Source: Daphnia carinata (lineage: Eukaryota; Arthropoda; Branchiopoda; Diplostraca; Daphniidae). Taken from it: a DNA stretch of 64,000 nt. Below, piece by piece: positions 32,800-46,200 of the stretch. Below the pieces are notes generated by a model, which was not told the origin of the DNA, did no database searches, and saw only the letters and a program-made list of their open reading frames with translations. Location: contig NC_081339.1 of NCBI RefSeq assembly GCF_022539665.2, forward strand, positions 3,714,517-3,778,516. Reading direction: 5' to 3'. Position numbers and translations under genes: made by a program. Each line of letters begins with the position of its first letter. Positions within the stretch are counted from its first letter, which is position 1.

Positions 32800-35700
32800 C
32801 GATGAATAAGAGTAGTAATGCACTTGCCATTAGTCCATCTTGAACCAAAACTCAAAGAGTAAGCTGATTTGATGCTATTTAATATATTTAGGCTTTTTAT
32901 TCTTTAATTATTTATGTCGCTGAATCATCCAAGATGGCGTGGCAATACCATTTTGTGTTTGCTAAAAAGTATTGATCAATCACGAAAAGAGAAAAGAAAT
33001 TAAAAACATTTTTTTTGTTTCCATCAGATATATTTTATCTTTCGCAATAGCTGCTTCTATGCTCGATCGTGTATAAATCCCAAACATGTAGACCTAATAA
33101 CGAGGGAGCCAGCCAGTGAAGCGTAATATATTGAGAAATTTACGGTTTTTAATCAAGAACATATTACACAGCATGCAGGCAGCAAAGGCTCTTGATAACG
33201 TTGTTACACTGTTATTACACGTGCTGCGGGGGGGTTTGCTGCAAATATATATAAAGGTCTCACATGATTGGTTCACCATTGCTCCTTTTTCCAATTATTC
33301 GTGTGGCTCCGAAGGGACTTCCAACTGGTGATGAAAGCCACTAAAAATGTGGTTCCTATCTGTTTGGTGCTCCAAGCATTTTAAAAATCAATCATCTTAT
33401 ATTAAAAATATACAAAGCTTGCATATATCAACAACCAAATAGGATTTATATTTGAGATCAAGGCGACAAAATTCATATAATTCAAACTGAAATGTTACAC
33501 AAATAGCCATTACAGGTAAACATCATTTCGTAAATGGGAAAATGGCATACAGACTATATAAGTGTCTAATAAATGATGACGCATTATAATATTTTAAAAA
33601 AATAGAGAAACATATATGAGGCAAAGACAAACGACGGTTCCAAAATGGCTGCATCAAGTACATTAATAAATTTTAAAAAATCTAAAACAATATTTAAAGC
33701 AAAAAATATGCGACTCCGGATAGAGTGAAAATCCTTTTTTCTTTTCTGTCCTCTATAAGAACACAGCAGCTCGTATTATAGAACTCAAGCAAAGAACGAA
33801 ATAAGAGAGGGGAGAAAAAAAATCGATTGTACTTTTACACACATAAGTGCCGTGGTGTGTTGAACCGGAGCGAGTAATGACATCCGCCCCAGTGCTTTTG
33901 TGTTAATGACCTTCTACACTATACATATGCCCTCCATCTTTCGTCAGTATACTGTGCTTCGCGTCCTGTAGCCCTACGGTATCTATACTCAAAAACTGCC
34001 TTATGGACTATCTATTGTATTTAATAATTGTAAGGGAACTTTTCTTTTTTTAACTAAAAAAAAACCTATTAATTGTATCCCAGAGCAGGAAAAATTTCTA
34101 TGGTGTGAATAATGACACACTATGGAGAGATTAAAAGTGTTCTCTCCACATTGAAATGTCTATACGTTATATTCTCTGAAATGCAAACGCTTTGCATGCA
34201 AAACTAATAGATAACTCACTTATTTTCTACCAAGTTCAGAAAAAAAAATTAATACAACACCACGTTTTGTCAAATACTCATTTTGGAACATTAATTTAAA
34301 AGTTTTAAAGTTCTTTTTTAATCAATAAAATCTTTACGGCTGTTCTATTAACTCTTCTGATGTTTATATGAAATGTGTTTACATCAATCCGGCAGAGTAC
34401 TACGCCCAGCGAAAGACAGGCAATAGGTTATTGGATATATGGCGACAGTACAGCCAGTAGACTACGAAAGAAATAATTGGATTGTGCTGTTATATATCCA
34501 ACAGCATTGGGACCCTATATATTTCCCATCAGCACATACTGTGCAGGATAGCCTAGATGTTTTTCTCTAACATAAGAATATTACTAAATGTATTACTTTA
34601 TCACTAAAATAAAACAATGAAATGGCTGATTGCATTACACAAACACACTTTCACTTGCCCCTTTTTAAAGACATGCAAAAATGGAACATGTAAACCTAAA
34701 TGATTTTCGATTGTTGGAAATGAAAACGATACCTGTCACTAACAATATAGCGTAAAATCGATATTAGACAGCAAAATTTATACGATCGGATATTTGCGCA
34801 TTTCACGGTATAATATATAACGGATGAAATATTGTGAACGTGACACGCATTGTGTAATGTGGATTGCACAGTTTGCCGTTTTGGTGCCAGGAATGTAATC
34901 TAGCAAAATGGCTTACATACGTACATGCATAAACAAGTCTACACGGAGCATCATGAGGCCGTCTCAAATTTTTTCCCAACAATTTTTCCTTTTCGGTTAG
35001 TATAGGACGTGACTCACGTTGTTGGTCCACGTTCATTTAGCAGCAATTTCAATAGCCGTTTTTTTTCAGTAGGAATCAATAGCCCTTTTTCAGTAGTAAG
35101 AAATGAGTGAAGTTTCTATTATGTAAAAATGGAAATTTAATTTCGCCTAGCTATTCCTGTATGCGCATATAAATAGATTTTGGATATCAGGAAATTGGGG
35201 ATCGGTTCGACATCGTGAAAAATAGAAAGACCGCGCAAGTGACCGCAGAAGTGTTTATAAATATCCTGAGGGAGACAACTCCGATGTCGAAAATAGTTGA
35301 TCCCATTACAGTGTAATATTTTCCTATATAACTCTTATACCTCTACGTATACTTGAATCGTACATACATATACGAAAAGGCACAACTCACATATAAGAGC
35401 AGTGTTCTTTTATGAAACTTGCATCTAGAAAAAGGAAAAGTTTGGGCACGAGATATTCCCATATACTAAACGCTATGAGAATCTGAATTTTTTATTTCAG
35501 ATAGTTACCTCTACGTCGTCAGTGTTTCAGTCGAGTATTAACGTTACCGCCATCATCTTTGATGGCAATTATTTCTAAAAACGCCTATCAATATAAAAAA
35601 AAACGTCGTTTGCATCAAATGAATGACATCGTCGATTCGTTGAAATGGGAATACACATGAAAGGATTTATGTACTGTACGAATGTTTGCCAAGACACACC

Positions 35701-38700
35701 CAACTTGAACCCAACAAACGTCTTCTATGTTTGGTAGATCATGTGAAAAAAAAAAAGAATATAAATAAAAGGGTCCGTGTAAACACACAAGTAGAAGATC
35801 AAAGTGCTGCTGTTTCCTATAGATGGAATTTGCTTTTAGGCGAACGAAGTAGACGATAAAAAGTCAAGGAAGACCCGAAACCTTATTCTTTCAAAAAATA
35901 TATGCGTAGATAGAAAGATTGTGTCCATTTCGTTCCAGCAACGTATTCTCTTGGTGCCAATCCAATCTCACTATTTACTTGCAAATTATGCATACAGCGA
36001 AATTTGCCATACAAAATAAGTGCACAGCATTTTAGTCTGAAGACTTTTACGTACAAGCGCAAAGCACCATCACATCTTATACGTATATAAACAGTCTACA
36101 TTCATCTGTATGAACAAACACTTCCAACTTGATGGCCTCCTATAGATAGAGAAACAGTGCAATCATTGGCGAAGCCCCCAATCAGCTGCTGCTTTAAGGT
36201 GCACTTCATACTGAATTTGATATAGCCGCAGAGTTTCTCTCTGTATGTATGTGAGCTCGATGCAAATATCGATCGAACGACTCACGATTGTGCTTTTGCC
36301 AAACGAAAAGAAGACGGACGAACAGCGCGACCAAGGCACACAAGTAGAAAGTCAGTTCTCAGCCGATTGATTTCTTATTTTTCGACGAGACCTTTTTTTT
36401 CTTGCTTTCTCATCGTTGGATCTTTATGCTGAGAGAGAACGAACCCAGTTCCCTTCCTTGTTAAGTTGTTATATAGATGCGCGCGTGTAGACTCTGGGAA
36501 CTTTTTTTTTTTCTTTTAGCCGCTGGCTCGTCGCCAAATAAATGAACGGGAACAAAAAGAAAATGCCTGTATATAAAAACGAGAAGAAAACATAAAAAGA
36601 GAAGAGAGAGAGAGGGGGTTGTCCTTTGTATGTCACGACATTTCGTGCTGATCGATCGCGTTTCAGTTGCTCGCTTGTTAAGAAATGGAAAGAGAAAAGA
36701 CGAAAGTGGTGGATGAACCGTGCCTCAGAAAAATATACATGTATACAATTGATGGCATAAAAAAATCAAACATGGATACAACGATCGATGAAATCGGAAA
36801 TGTTAATCCCACAACTGATATTCGTCTTTTTCAAATAAATGATCCAGACATTTTGACGTTGTTAAGCCCGACTTTGGAATACCTTTTTGCAACCTGACAG
36901 GATGAAACGAGGCTGAATCACGTCGCCTGCTGTATAACGTGAACGTAAATTCCTCTTCTAATGCGATCGATATTTGCCCACTTTAAAATCGATCGTTGCA
37001 AACGCCTAAATCGAATAGCTGCGAGCATTCCTTTTAATTTGTCTCATCATTCTTTTCAATTGTTCATCCCCTGTTGGATAATAGCTAGAAATATGCGTTA
37101 TAACGGCTCTGTAACGTGATGTGCCCAGGGGTATCATACTCGGTCAATTAGTACACACACACACACACACACAGAAACACAAGCCCGAAAAGTAAAAAGA
37201 CAAAGTTTTCTTTTGCCCGAGTTTTGCAAAATAAGTTGGCAATGATGGCTCAAAAAAAGACAAACTTTTCTGAATGTGCAGGATGAGATGCTTCATTTTA
37301 GTCAGTGTATATAACAATTCCTGTTGTTGACGCAGGCTATTCACGTTTTAGCACGAGACATTTTTGAAATAAAAAGTCCAGGAAAAATTTGTTTGTTTTT
37401 TTCTTTTGTTTTTCAACTCCAAATGAAACGGTAGCGTTTATGCTGATGGGATTAATAATAATAATAAAGATGATCAACAACACAATAACGTACAGCAACA
37501 AACAACAACGCGTGTGTAAGTGTATGTCTGTGTGTGTGTGTGTGTGTAGTTTTAAATGTCTCTCCTTTTTTTTTCAAAACATCCAGCAACCATCGAATTG
37601 TAAATATTTTTGTCAAATAACAAAACGGCGAACTGGGAAATGCGATGAACATTTTCTTTTTTGTCTAAATGAGAATTAAACGATGAAACTTAATAATAGC
37701 CAAATAAAAAATTGGTTTCCATTTCACCACCAAAAAAATTTTTTTCCAGCATTTTTAGATATATATATATAGAGAGAGAGAGAAAGAGGACATTAGCAGC
37801 AGCACATACACATCTACGCTATATGTATATAAATTTTGGAGGAAATGGATAATCAACTTAGTATAATAAAATATACGGAAATAGAGAGAGAGAAGAGCCG
37901 CGAGGAAGAGGAAGGAAATAAAAATGTCGTATGGAAAGAAAAGAAAAAGATATACGTAATATACGATAATTGCGATGACACTATACAATAAAGGCTACGT
38001 CGGATCGTTGGATTATCTTTTCTTTCTTTTTTTTTTTGTGGGGTTTTGCTTTTTTTCTTAAAAAAAAAACCTATAAATATATTTATAGGATTATAACAGC
38101 AGGCGGTGGTGTTACACACACACACACACACACGACACACAGCACGGTACACACACATGACTAAAAATGATTTTTCGGAGGGAGGGGGAGATAATAGCCT
38201 AATGAATTATACATTACGGGACTATAAAATTGTTACAGCTTTCTCTCTCTTTCTCTAAAACTGAGGTTATTACAAAAATTCAAATCAATAATAAATTATT
38301 ATTTCGGGTTGGGGGGGGGGATTGATTTGCGAGACAGAGGAAAATGGGTGGCATAATTCAAACCAAAAACAAAGAAAACTGGATGATTTTTTTCGTGTTT
38401 GTTTTTTAAAAGAGGGAATGATGACGTCAATATAATACTTTTACAATGTTGCAATTCTAAACGAGCAACAAGGTAAATACGTACATATTACGCCAAAACA
38501 ACAACGAGTGCAAGAAAGAAAATAGCAAAACTTAACGTCATATCAAATATCTATCTTTGTTTTTGTTTAAAGAAGACCGGAATTGATACGTGGCCCTTCG
38601 GGACAACATACGCATTCACGGAGGGGGAATATTTCTGCAGGAATGAACGTACTTTTATTGGAACGTTAGTTAAACATACCTGACAAAGTATAAATAAGGA

Positions 38701-39300
38701 ATAAGACACGTAACGATACGAAAAGAAACAAATCATACTGTTGTTGTTTCATCCATTTTCCCAGTTTTTTTTGTTTTGTTTTGTTTTTCTAGATTTTTGG
38801 GACATAAAATTGGAAAAAAAACTATTTTTTTTTTCTTTAATTTATTTTTTTTGGTTTGTTTGCCCGTCTCTTTGGTTTTTGCATAGTTTAACGCATCGTT
38901 GCTTCACTGGGGGAATACACTTCCCACCCCATCCCCCCAATATTCCCTCTACACAAATCAACTATACAGCACGAAGAAAAAGAACGAAAAAAATCATTTC
39001 CAGAATATAACAAACTAACAAAAAAAAAAAACGGGGCGAGGGACTTGTTTTACAGAGGTCCTGTATGTGTGTGTGTAAGTCTTCGATGGATATTTTCAAT
39101 TCAATTTATATAACACGATTTTTAAAAATTATTATCCCGCTGTCGTTTTGCTTCCACGCTGTAATTTTGAAAATTCGTTCCATTTTTGTTTTGTTTTTCC
39201 TTCTCGTTTTAAATAATGGCATGTGGAACTTGCTGCTGTTTACGGTTTTCCTCGGGTCAGCACAGGTTTCATTTTGTTTAGTACGTGGCCAAAGTGACAT
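32800..39300. other. Long AT-rich non-coding stretch
   Basis: 6.5 kb without a convincing exon. It is rich in poly-A/T tracts and dinucleotide repeats: (AC)n near 37150-37173, (GT)n near 37529-37548, (AT)n(GA)n near 37759-37783 and (AC)n near 38114-38133. It lies downstream of complexin on the minus strand, so much of the 36-39 kb portion may be a long neural-type 3' UTR of that gene; this is inference. Confidence 0.4.
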
Positions 39301-42300
39301 CTACTGAACGACGCACTTGCTCTCAATCTGCGTCTTCCACTCGTTCACCTGGGTCTCCAGGGTGTTTTTCAGCTCTACCCAAAGATAGATTGCAATCAGA
39401 TGATCAATGTTCATTTTGATTTTCATCGAAAAAAAACCATTTTTGAATGAAAAGTAATCGAAAAAAAAACGACATCGTCCCGCGTAACCTACTTGTCAAT
39501 TCATCCTGGTCGGCTTCTTCGGCTTCTTTGGCCAACTCTTCTGGCGTTTTTTTCTTCCGCATCAAAGGATTGTCGGGTTCCTTTTGAGTCTCGGCTTCAG
39601 GAGCTTCTTCCTTTTTCTTGATGTTGTACTGTACATTCAAATAGACAACAAATTGAGATGAAAATGAACATCTACCGAAACCCACAGAACGTCGTTTGCA
39701 CCACTAGCCACACGCGCGCGCGCACACACACACTCACGATGAACGGCAATTACGTACTTCTCTTGACTGCATTTTACTCCATTAAACCTAATTCGAAATG
39801 AAATTCTACTACGAAACGACGAATGTAGGTTTAATTCTCGCAGTTTTTCACCGTTTGGCGTGCAATAGAAACCGTAATCAGTTGTTATAGACGCAGAACA
39901 AAAGGCCCAAAATAATCAATTGGCCCGTGGTGGGGGGGGGGGGGGGGAGAACCAGCGTCTCCATGTTATCAATAAAGAGAATGGCTGCTATCTGTTCAAT
40001 TTCTGTCGACACGAGCCAACATTGATCCGGGCAGCAGTTCCGTGGTCAACTGATCGATTCCTCTTCCTCTATACACCGTGTAAAGTGCATTACCAACGAA
40101 AATTCGTCGATCCCATTTAGAATGAATCAATAAGAATCACTCAAGGCACATAAATTAACATTTAATCCCATTTGCGTCGCTGTAGTTTTACATTGCAAAC
40201 GAAAAAAAGAAAAAGTTCATCGGCTGGTATCAATCGACCGAAACGACGAATGTATCGATCTGCTTTTTTTCTTCTTCTCGTTTTACGACTGTAACGTTAC
40301 ATTACTTAGAAAACCTTTATCGCTATCCTGGGCATCATTACCATACAATAGTTTCTTGTATTTTTCAGGAGAGTAGAAGAGGAACTCGTCTTTCACTGTC
40401 GTCCCTATCTTCTTTTGCAAAATACAATTTGATACAAATGTTTCGATTTGGCAAATAAGCACGCACTTTGGTCTCCAGTTTCCCAGGGTACACACATAGA
40501 ATGGAATAGAAATCTTAACCTCCCAGTGGGGTAGTTATTTCGTCGCTTGATGTTTTTTTTTTTTCCTTCTTCTTTTCACATAACGAATTGTTATGTTTTC
40601 GAGATAGACAACAACGTCAGCTGAAAGATCCCGATCTATCCATTTGGTTCGTATAGAAAGAAAAAAAAACGAGCGTGATTTATCGCGTCCAACGATCGAT
40701 AGAACTTATTCCTCTCTCTCTTTTTTATGTATTTTGTTCTTTAGCCAAGTCCGCCCGGCTGCGGAAGTGCTTTCTTTTCTCCATACATAGACATATATAT
40801 ATGTATCTTGTAGTAAAGCGAAAGCGAAAAGGGCCCATATATCTCTGGTCCGTTTCCTTCCCCTGCCCTTGTGTCCTCTTTTCTTGTTTCCGCTTCCCGC
40901 ATTTGCTCAGCATAAAAGAAATGTTGAAAAATCCCATGCCCTGGAATAGTGCCATCTATTGTCCGATCCTTGTGAAGAAAAACAAAACAAAAAAACGAGC
41001 GAGGTTTTTCTTACTGCAGTTTGAGACTTCCAAAAAGAAGTAGTCGATCAATCCGCGTGTACTGCATGAAACATCAGACAATTTTGTTGTCCATGTTCCT
41101 CGCCAAATTTTATAAAAAGAAGAACGAAAAAAAAATTATAAAATAAAACGATTTAAGACGTGTCGACTCATCTCTGCTTTGATCCTACAGACGCACTGGA
41201 AAGTCGGCCCCAACAACAAATAGGATTTTCCTTTTCTTTCACTGTTATGTTATTTATATTTCTCTACTGTCAGTCCCTCGTTTTGTTAGAAGGGCAAGAA
41301 AGAAAAAAGGAAAAATGATTTCACAAAAAACCCACACACACACACGACATCAAAGCGAGAAAATCTCTCCGGACAGATCCTTGATCGACCCGCTTTCGAG
41401 TTGACTGCTGCCACTGTCGACAACGGCTTTCATGTCGATCCTCTTACATGTAGTATATATATATATATATATATGTATATAGTTCAGGATTATTTCCCAA
41501 ATCAGAAGATCTGTTACTAGCTCGGGCGTGTGGCTTGTATGAGTACGAAAAGAATGATCAAAAGAGTACGGGATGGAATCTTTTCTTCGCGTTCTATATG
41601 CCTGTTCATTCCACTAAAAGCGCCGTAAACGGACATTGGGACCAAGAGTGACAAGAGCCTCGTTAAAGACAAGTATAACATTAATGCTCGGTAGCGTTTT
41701 TTAACGACTCCCTTGACCTGTACTCGCACGCTCGCTTGTCCTTAATCTTAGATGCTGTACGTACCCGGAAGTTTAACGGATTCAATTGGAAAGACTTAAA
41801 ATTAACTAGGAAGAGTCATTTGAATTTGTGTTCTTACCTTGTCGCGGATGTCTTGTCGCATCTTTTCGCGCTCCTCTTCCATTTTGCGGTGTTTCTCCTT
41901 GCGTCGCTCCTCGGCCTCCTTGATGGCTTCCAAACGCTCGCGCTCGGCCTCCTCATCTTTGTCTTTGGTGTCGCCGTCTTCGCTGTCATTTCCTCCCAAA
42001 CCTACAAACGCAAAATCCGAATTTATTTCCATTTCAAATGAAAAGTAATTGCATTAGTTAGACTAAAATATATCAGAGACGTTTATAACCGTTCAAAATA
42101 GTATAACACTTGAATGAATTTTTCTGCTTCAAATTATTAAGCCCGCCTGGTGATAAATTATAGTAGCTGGGCGTTGAACCCTGGACACGCCATCAAACTC
42201 CGGAATATCAAGCCATTAACCCAGCGCTGGGCATTTTGATAAATGGATCGTCATAGAAGGAAACTTGGCAGCGCTGGCATGCTATTTCTCAAACCATCGA

Positions 42301-43250
42301 TGTCGATCGTTCAAAAATCCATATAAAAAAAAGGAAGGGAAAAAGGGAGGGAACTGTTAATATATGCCGCCTTAGGTTGGCGATGGATTTTTAAGCCCCG
42401 GAGTGCTGTCATCTTCTCAAAGTTGCAGCATCTCGGATAAAACGAAAAAAAAAGGAAGATTGATTTTTATTTCTTTTTTCTTTTTTTTTTACAAGACTCC
42501 ATGAAAACATCTCGGCTTGTATCTATCAGGGCCACTCACACATAAAATAAAAGACTGCAGTATCAGCTAAGGCCCCGTAAGTTCTACCCCAAATAGCTGC
42601 CATGTAAATATACTTGCCTTTGTATACATATGGAGAGTATACATCATTTGCCTTCAATGTTGTTGTTTGCTGTTTATATTTCAAACGCCCTTTTTTAAAA
42701 ATACATGATCGGCGTTCGCAAGAAAAAGATGGTACTCTGTACGCAAATATGTATCTAGAACACGCTCGAAAAGATCATCTTAACATGTGACATGAAAAGG
42801 ACACGAAGCACTCTAAACACGGCATACGTCAACCGTGTGCAAGTAAGCTGTCTGATTGAATCATGTGTTTGTATGTCCAAGTTGGACTAGAAATTCAAAA
42901 ATTCAATTGCTGCGCTGCCTTCTACAAGTATTTAAATAGTAATGTGTAGATATACAATTAGTAACCTAAAAGGCCTTCGATTCCGTGGCAAAGAAAATAC
43001 ACAAAAGCTCAAACGTAGTTTTACTTTGGAATTTCCCAGCACGATGGATTCGATGGTCGTAGGTTCGACGCTCGTTTAGTCCACATCTTTTTTTCCCGTT
43101 AATCGATAGCAATTTTTCGCTACAAACGTGTAGCCCCCGAAGGGCACAAAAAAGTACATTGATAAACCTAAATTAAATATATTTTTTGTGTGTACCTTTA
43201 ACAGCGTTCATTTTGCTTCCAAGCATCTGTTTAGCCACAAAAGCCGCCAT
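39301..43250 (-). CDS. cpx: Complexin, farnesylated-type isoform
   Basis: Four coding exons, 43250-43196, 42001-41838, 39628-39493 and 39374-39301, encode 142 residues. Complexin binds the assembled SNARE bundle and clamps or promotes synaptic vesicle fusion. The N-terminus MAAFVAKQMLGSKMNAVKG is characteristic. A highly charged helix (about 35-73) contains the accessory and central helices (EAEERRKEKHRKMEEERE) and runs into RQDIRDKYNIKKKEE across the exon 2/3 junction. Then NPLMRKKKTPEELAKEAEEA, an amphipathic KLKNTLETQVNEWKTQIE, and a C-terminal CVVQ CaaX box for farnesylation, as in the Drosophila CaaX isoform. Introns 1 and 2 are 1.2 and 2.2 kb, long for this window. Another final exon for a non-prenylated isoform was not found. 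Confidence 0.95.
41453..41475. repeat. (AT)n microsatellite in complexin intron 2
   Basis: Uninterrupted TA repeat of about eleven units in the 2.2-kb intron of complexin. A G-run of about 17 bases lies in the same intron near 39931-39947. Confidence 0.85.
42166..42225 (-). repeat. tRNA-like/hairpin sequence in complexin intron 1
   Basis: Minus-strand 60-nt stretch whose ends GCTGGGT/GCCCAGC pair fully (one G-T), with a B-box-like GGGTTCAACGCC. Too short for a full tRNA. Probably a remnant of a tRNA-derived repeat. Confidence 0.25.
43030..43080 (+). repeat. B-box-bearing tRNA-like fragment in complexin intron 1
   Basis: Contains GATGGTCGTAGGTTCGACGC, resembling an anticodon/T-arm with the Pol III B-box GGTTCGAC (43064-43071). 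It resembles the right half of 42166-42225 in the opposite orientation. Fragmentary. Confidence 0.2.
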
Positions 43251-46200
43251 GGTGCTTCCAACTTCTTTTCACGTGGAATCAGTAGAACTTCAAACAATTA
43301 GGCGCTGAATTTTTTTTCAGAGAGAAAAGAGATGTGTGACAGTTTAATTAAGTAACACGTCCTGAAAATAGAAAGGCAACAACAGAAATTTAGCGTACAA
43401 GTAGATGAATAAATCACAACTTAAATACGACGCCCTATAACGAATGTACAAGTTCTACCGTAAACTACTATCAATAACAAAAGGCCAAATATCCACGGTA
43501 GACATCTATTCATAGGGAAATCTAAATATGCCGCAATAATTCAATTACTAGATGGCGTTGCGTGCAGTTCAATCAACGCGTCTTTCACAACGCACAGAAG
43601 ATTTAGAATAAATCTTTAAAAAATGACAATGCCATTTATTTTCAATCTCGGTCGGAGTGCCTCAGACCTTCAACGTTTACGTATTGTGAAGAATTAAACA
43701 ACAACAACAAAAAAAAAACAGCCAGACAAAAGTTGATACACAAAACCAAAAGTCTGTTGGGATTGCTATAGTAAATATACAAGCTTCTTCCATTTATCTA
43801 CACAATACATTTAGGATTTAAAAGAATAAATAAATAACAGTGCGTGTGTGTTGATAAAGAAAAAGAAAAAAACGAGGCCCTAATAATACACACATTTTTT
43901 TGTTTCCCCGTTTCTCTCTGATTTGATTAGCCCTAAAAGAAAAAGAAAATAAAAGAACGACCCTCTTGTCAGACTACGGGGATCTGAAGTCAGTTTTACA
44001 GAGTGCCGAGCTGTCGGCGGAGGGGAAAGGGAGAGAATCGATACAACCGCACACATACCAAAGCTATTTGCCCTCCTATCTGGCAGAACAGGAAACAAAA
44101 AAAAAAATAAAATAAAATGGACGTCAAAAAAAAAATCGATTTTGATTCCATATAAACCTTGGTAATAATTGAGTCCCTTCCCCATAATAATGTAGGGATA
44201 AATGTACATCAACCTTAAAAGAAAAACTTTCTTACATTTCAAGTTGAGGGAGAAACAGCTGCGTGCACCGCGTGCATGCTTTTTAGTGCTGGCAACAGCA
44301 TTGGGAATAATGATTCCCTCGAAAGAGACAGAACAGCTGTGTATGGCATGCATCATTGCGTGAGTTGGAAAATCCTAGATGGATATTACATCCCTGTTCT
44401 TTTGAGGGCGGAAGCTACGTGAAAATATACGCAATACACTGACACTGGCACACACCGAGAGACGGACTTTGTTGGAGAGAGAAGGGTAAAAAAGAAAAGT
44501 TTTTCGACCACGACATTGATCGTCCACAAAGACAGAGCACACACTGACTAGAAGATTTGTATAGAGAGACGGCGCAAGTGCTGCACCCTGGCTATCGTTT
44601 TAAAAAAAGGCCCTTTGTTTCAAGTAATTAGTGTTCAATAGATGGAGACGTTTTCGATTTGAATATTAGACCCCTGGGGCAAACAGCCTTCAGGCATCGA
44701 CCTTGGTTAGGCAATTTCCGCCTTTTAAAAGGACAATTAACTTTCTTTTTGTGTTTTAACAGGTTGGTATAAACGAGCGTTCATTTCCACGAACAGTTAA
44801 ATTTTTTGTGGGCTTATTATTAGTCTATTTGGCTGAAGTATTAGAACATTTGCTTCAGCTCTTTTCTGCGATCGTTTGTAATAGATATTGAGTAGAAAGC
44901 TAGTTATTAGATAAAGGAAAGTGCCATGTGTGTTATCTGTCACCACCTAAATCTAGAAGGCGTACATGTTACACTAATTGGATTTCCCAACAAGGGGGAT
45001 CTATATAATGCCAGAGGGCATTGTAGACGTTCTGACCAATAGAAGCCTAACACACACACACACACACACATATACCACCCTGTACGGACATGCCCATGCT
45101 ATTAAAAAAAATTCAAGTACGGGACACGATTGTACTCATTCCCGCACGCCAAAATGTACCCTGCACGACGAGCTAAAAAATATAAATACTTTTGATGTGG
45201 CCTATTTACACAGTTCAACTACAAAGGCGTCTTGGTGACAACGTGTTTCCGGCAGAAAATGTCAGAAATTCAAGAAAAATGGATACACCTTTTTTTTTGC
45301 GAAGGTTACGCATGATATTAAAATGAGTATAATAAGTACGGTTAATTTAAAATTTGGTTTTAATAACGGCGTGCAGCCGGTCGAAAAGCAGCCGGCGCAT
45401 GAAGCAAACTCAAAATGAATTTTCGAATTGAGGAAGGCTACGAATTTAAGTATCGATGGTTAGTGGCAGAGCTGTTTAGCTGTATCTCTCGTTTTTTTTC
45501 ACTTTTCAGTTTCAATTTTTGTAAAATAAGCTTTACAACTTGGTGTAACTCAAAACGAAAAGGACATGAGCTGCACTCCTTCATTTAAAAAAAAACACGT
45601 TGAGACATGGAGGCCCGTTTACAAATATTACATCCGTAAGCTCTTTTAAAGACAAAATCGTATGTTACGGTCCTTTTAGGCCTCAAATAAATTATTTCTG
45701 CTTCGCCTTCCGAAACGAGACGCCCGCTTGATTTTGACAATGCGCGAAAAAAATCAATTTCTGATTCGCAGCTATCAAAATAACCATGCGGTCTACGTAA
45801 ACGTATAAAGTCTACAAGACACTGTAACGTGTACACAAATCACTTATACAATAACGCGAAAAAATTACAATTCCGAGATAGTCAAGTGGAAAAATTCACT
45901 GTGACATCTAGCGGAGCGTATCGGTACTAAATTACACATGCTAATTGGGCTTCACATTTCTATGAAAGAATTATACCATCATTTCGAAACACAGTTACGA
46001 TGTTTTTGTCTTACCTTTAGCGAAAAGTTGTTGTGTAGAATGTTGTTCAGCTTCCGACGAATTGGCCAAGTAGAAAAAACGTGTGTCGCACTGAAGACGG
46101 ATTTTCGGGTGAATTGGAAGTGACGATTGAAGTGGATAGACGAGAGAAATAGGAAAAAGGAAGGAAAAAGGAAAGAAGAAGGAAGAAGGAAGGAAGAAGG

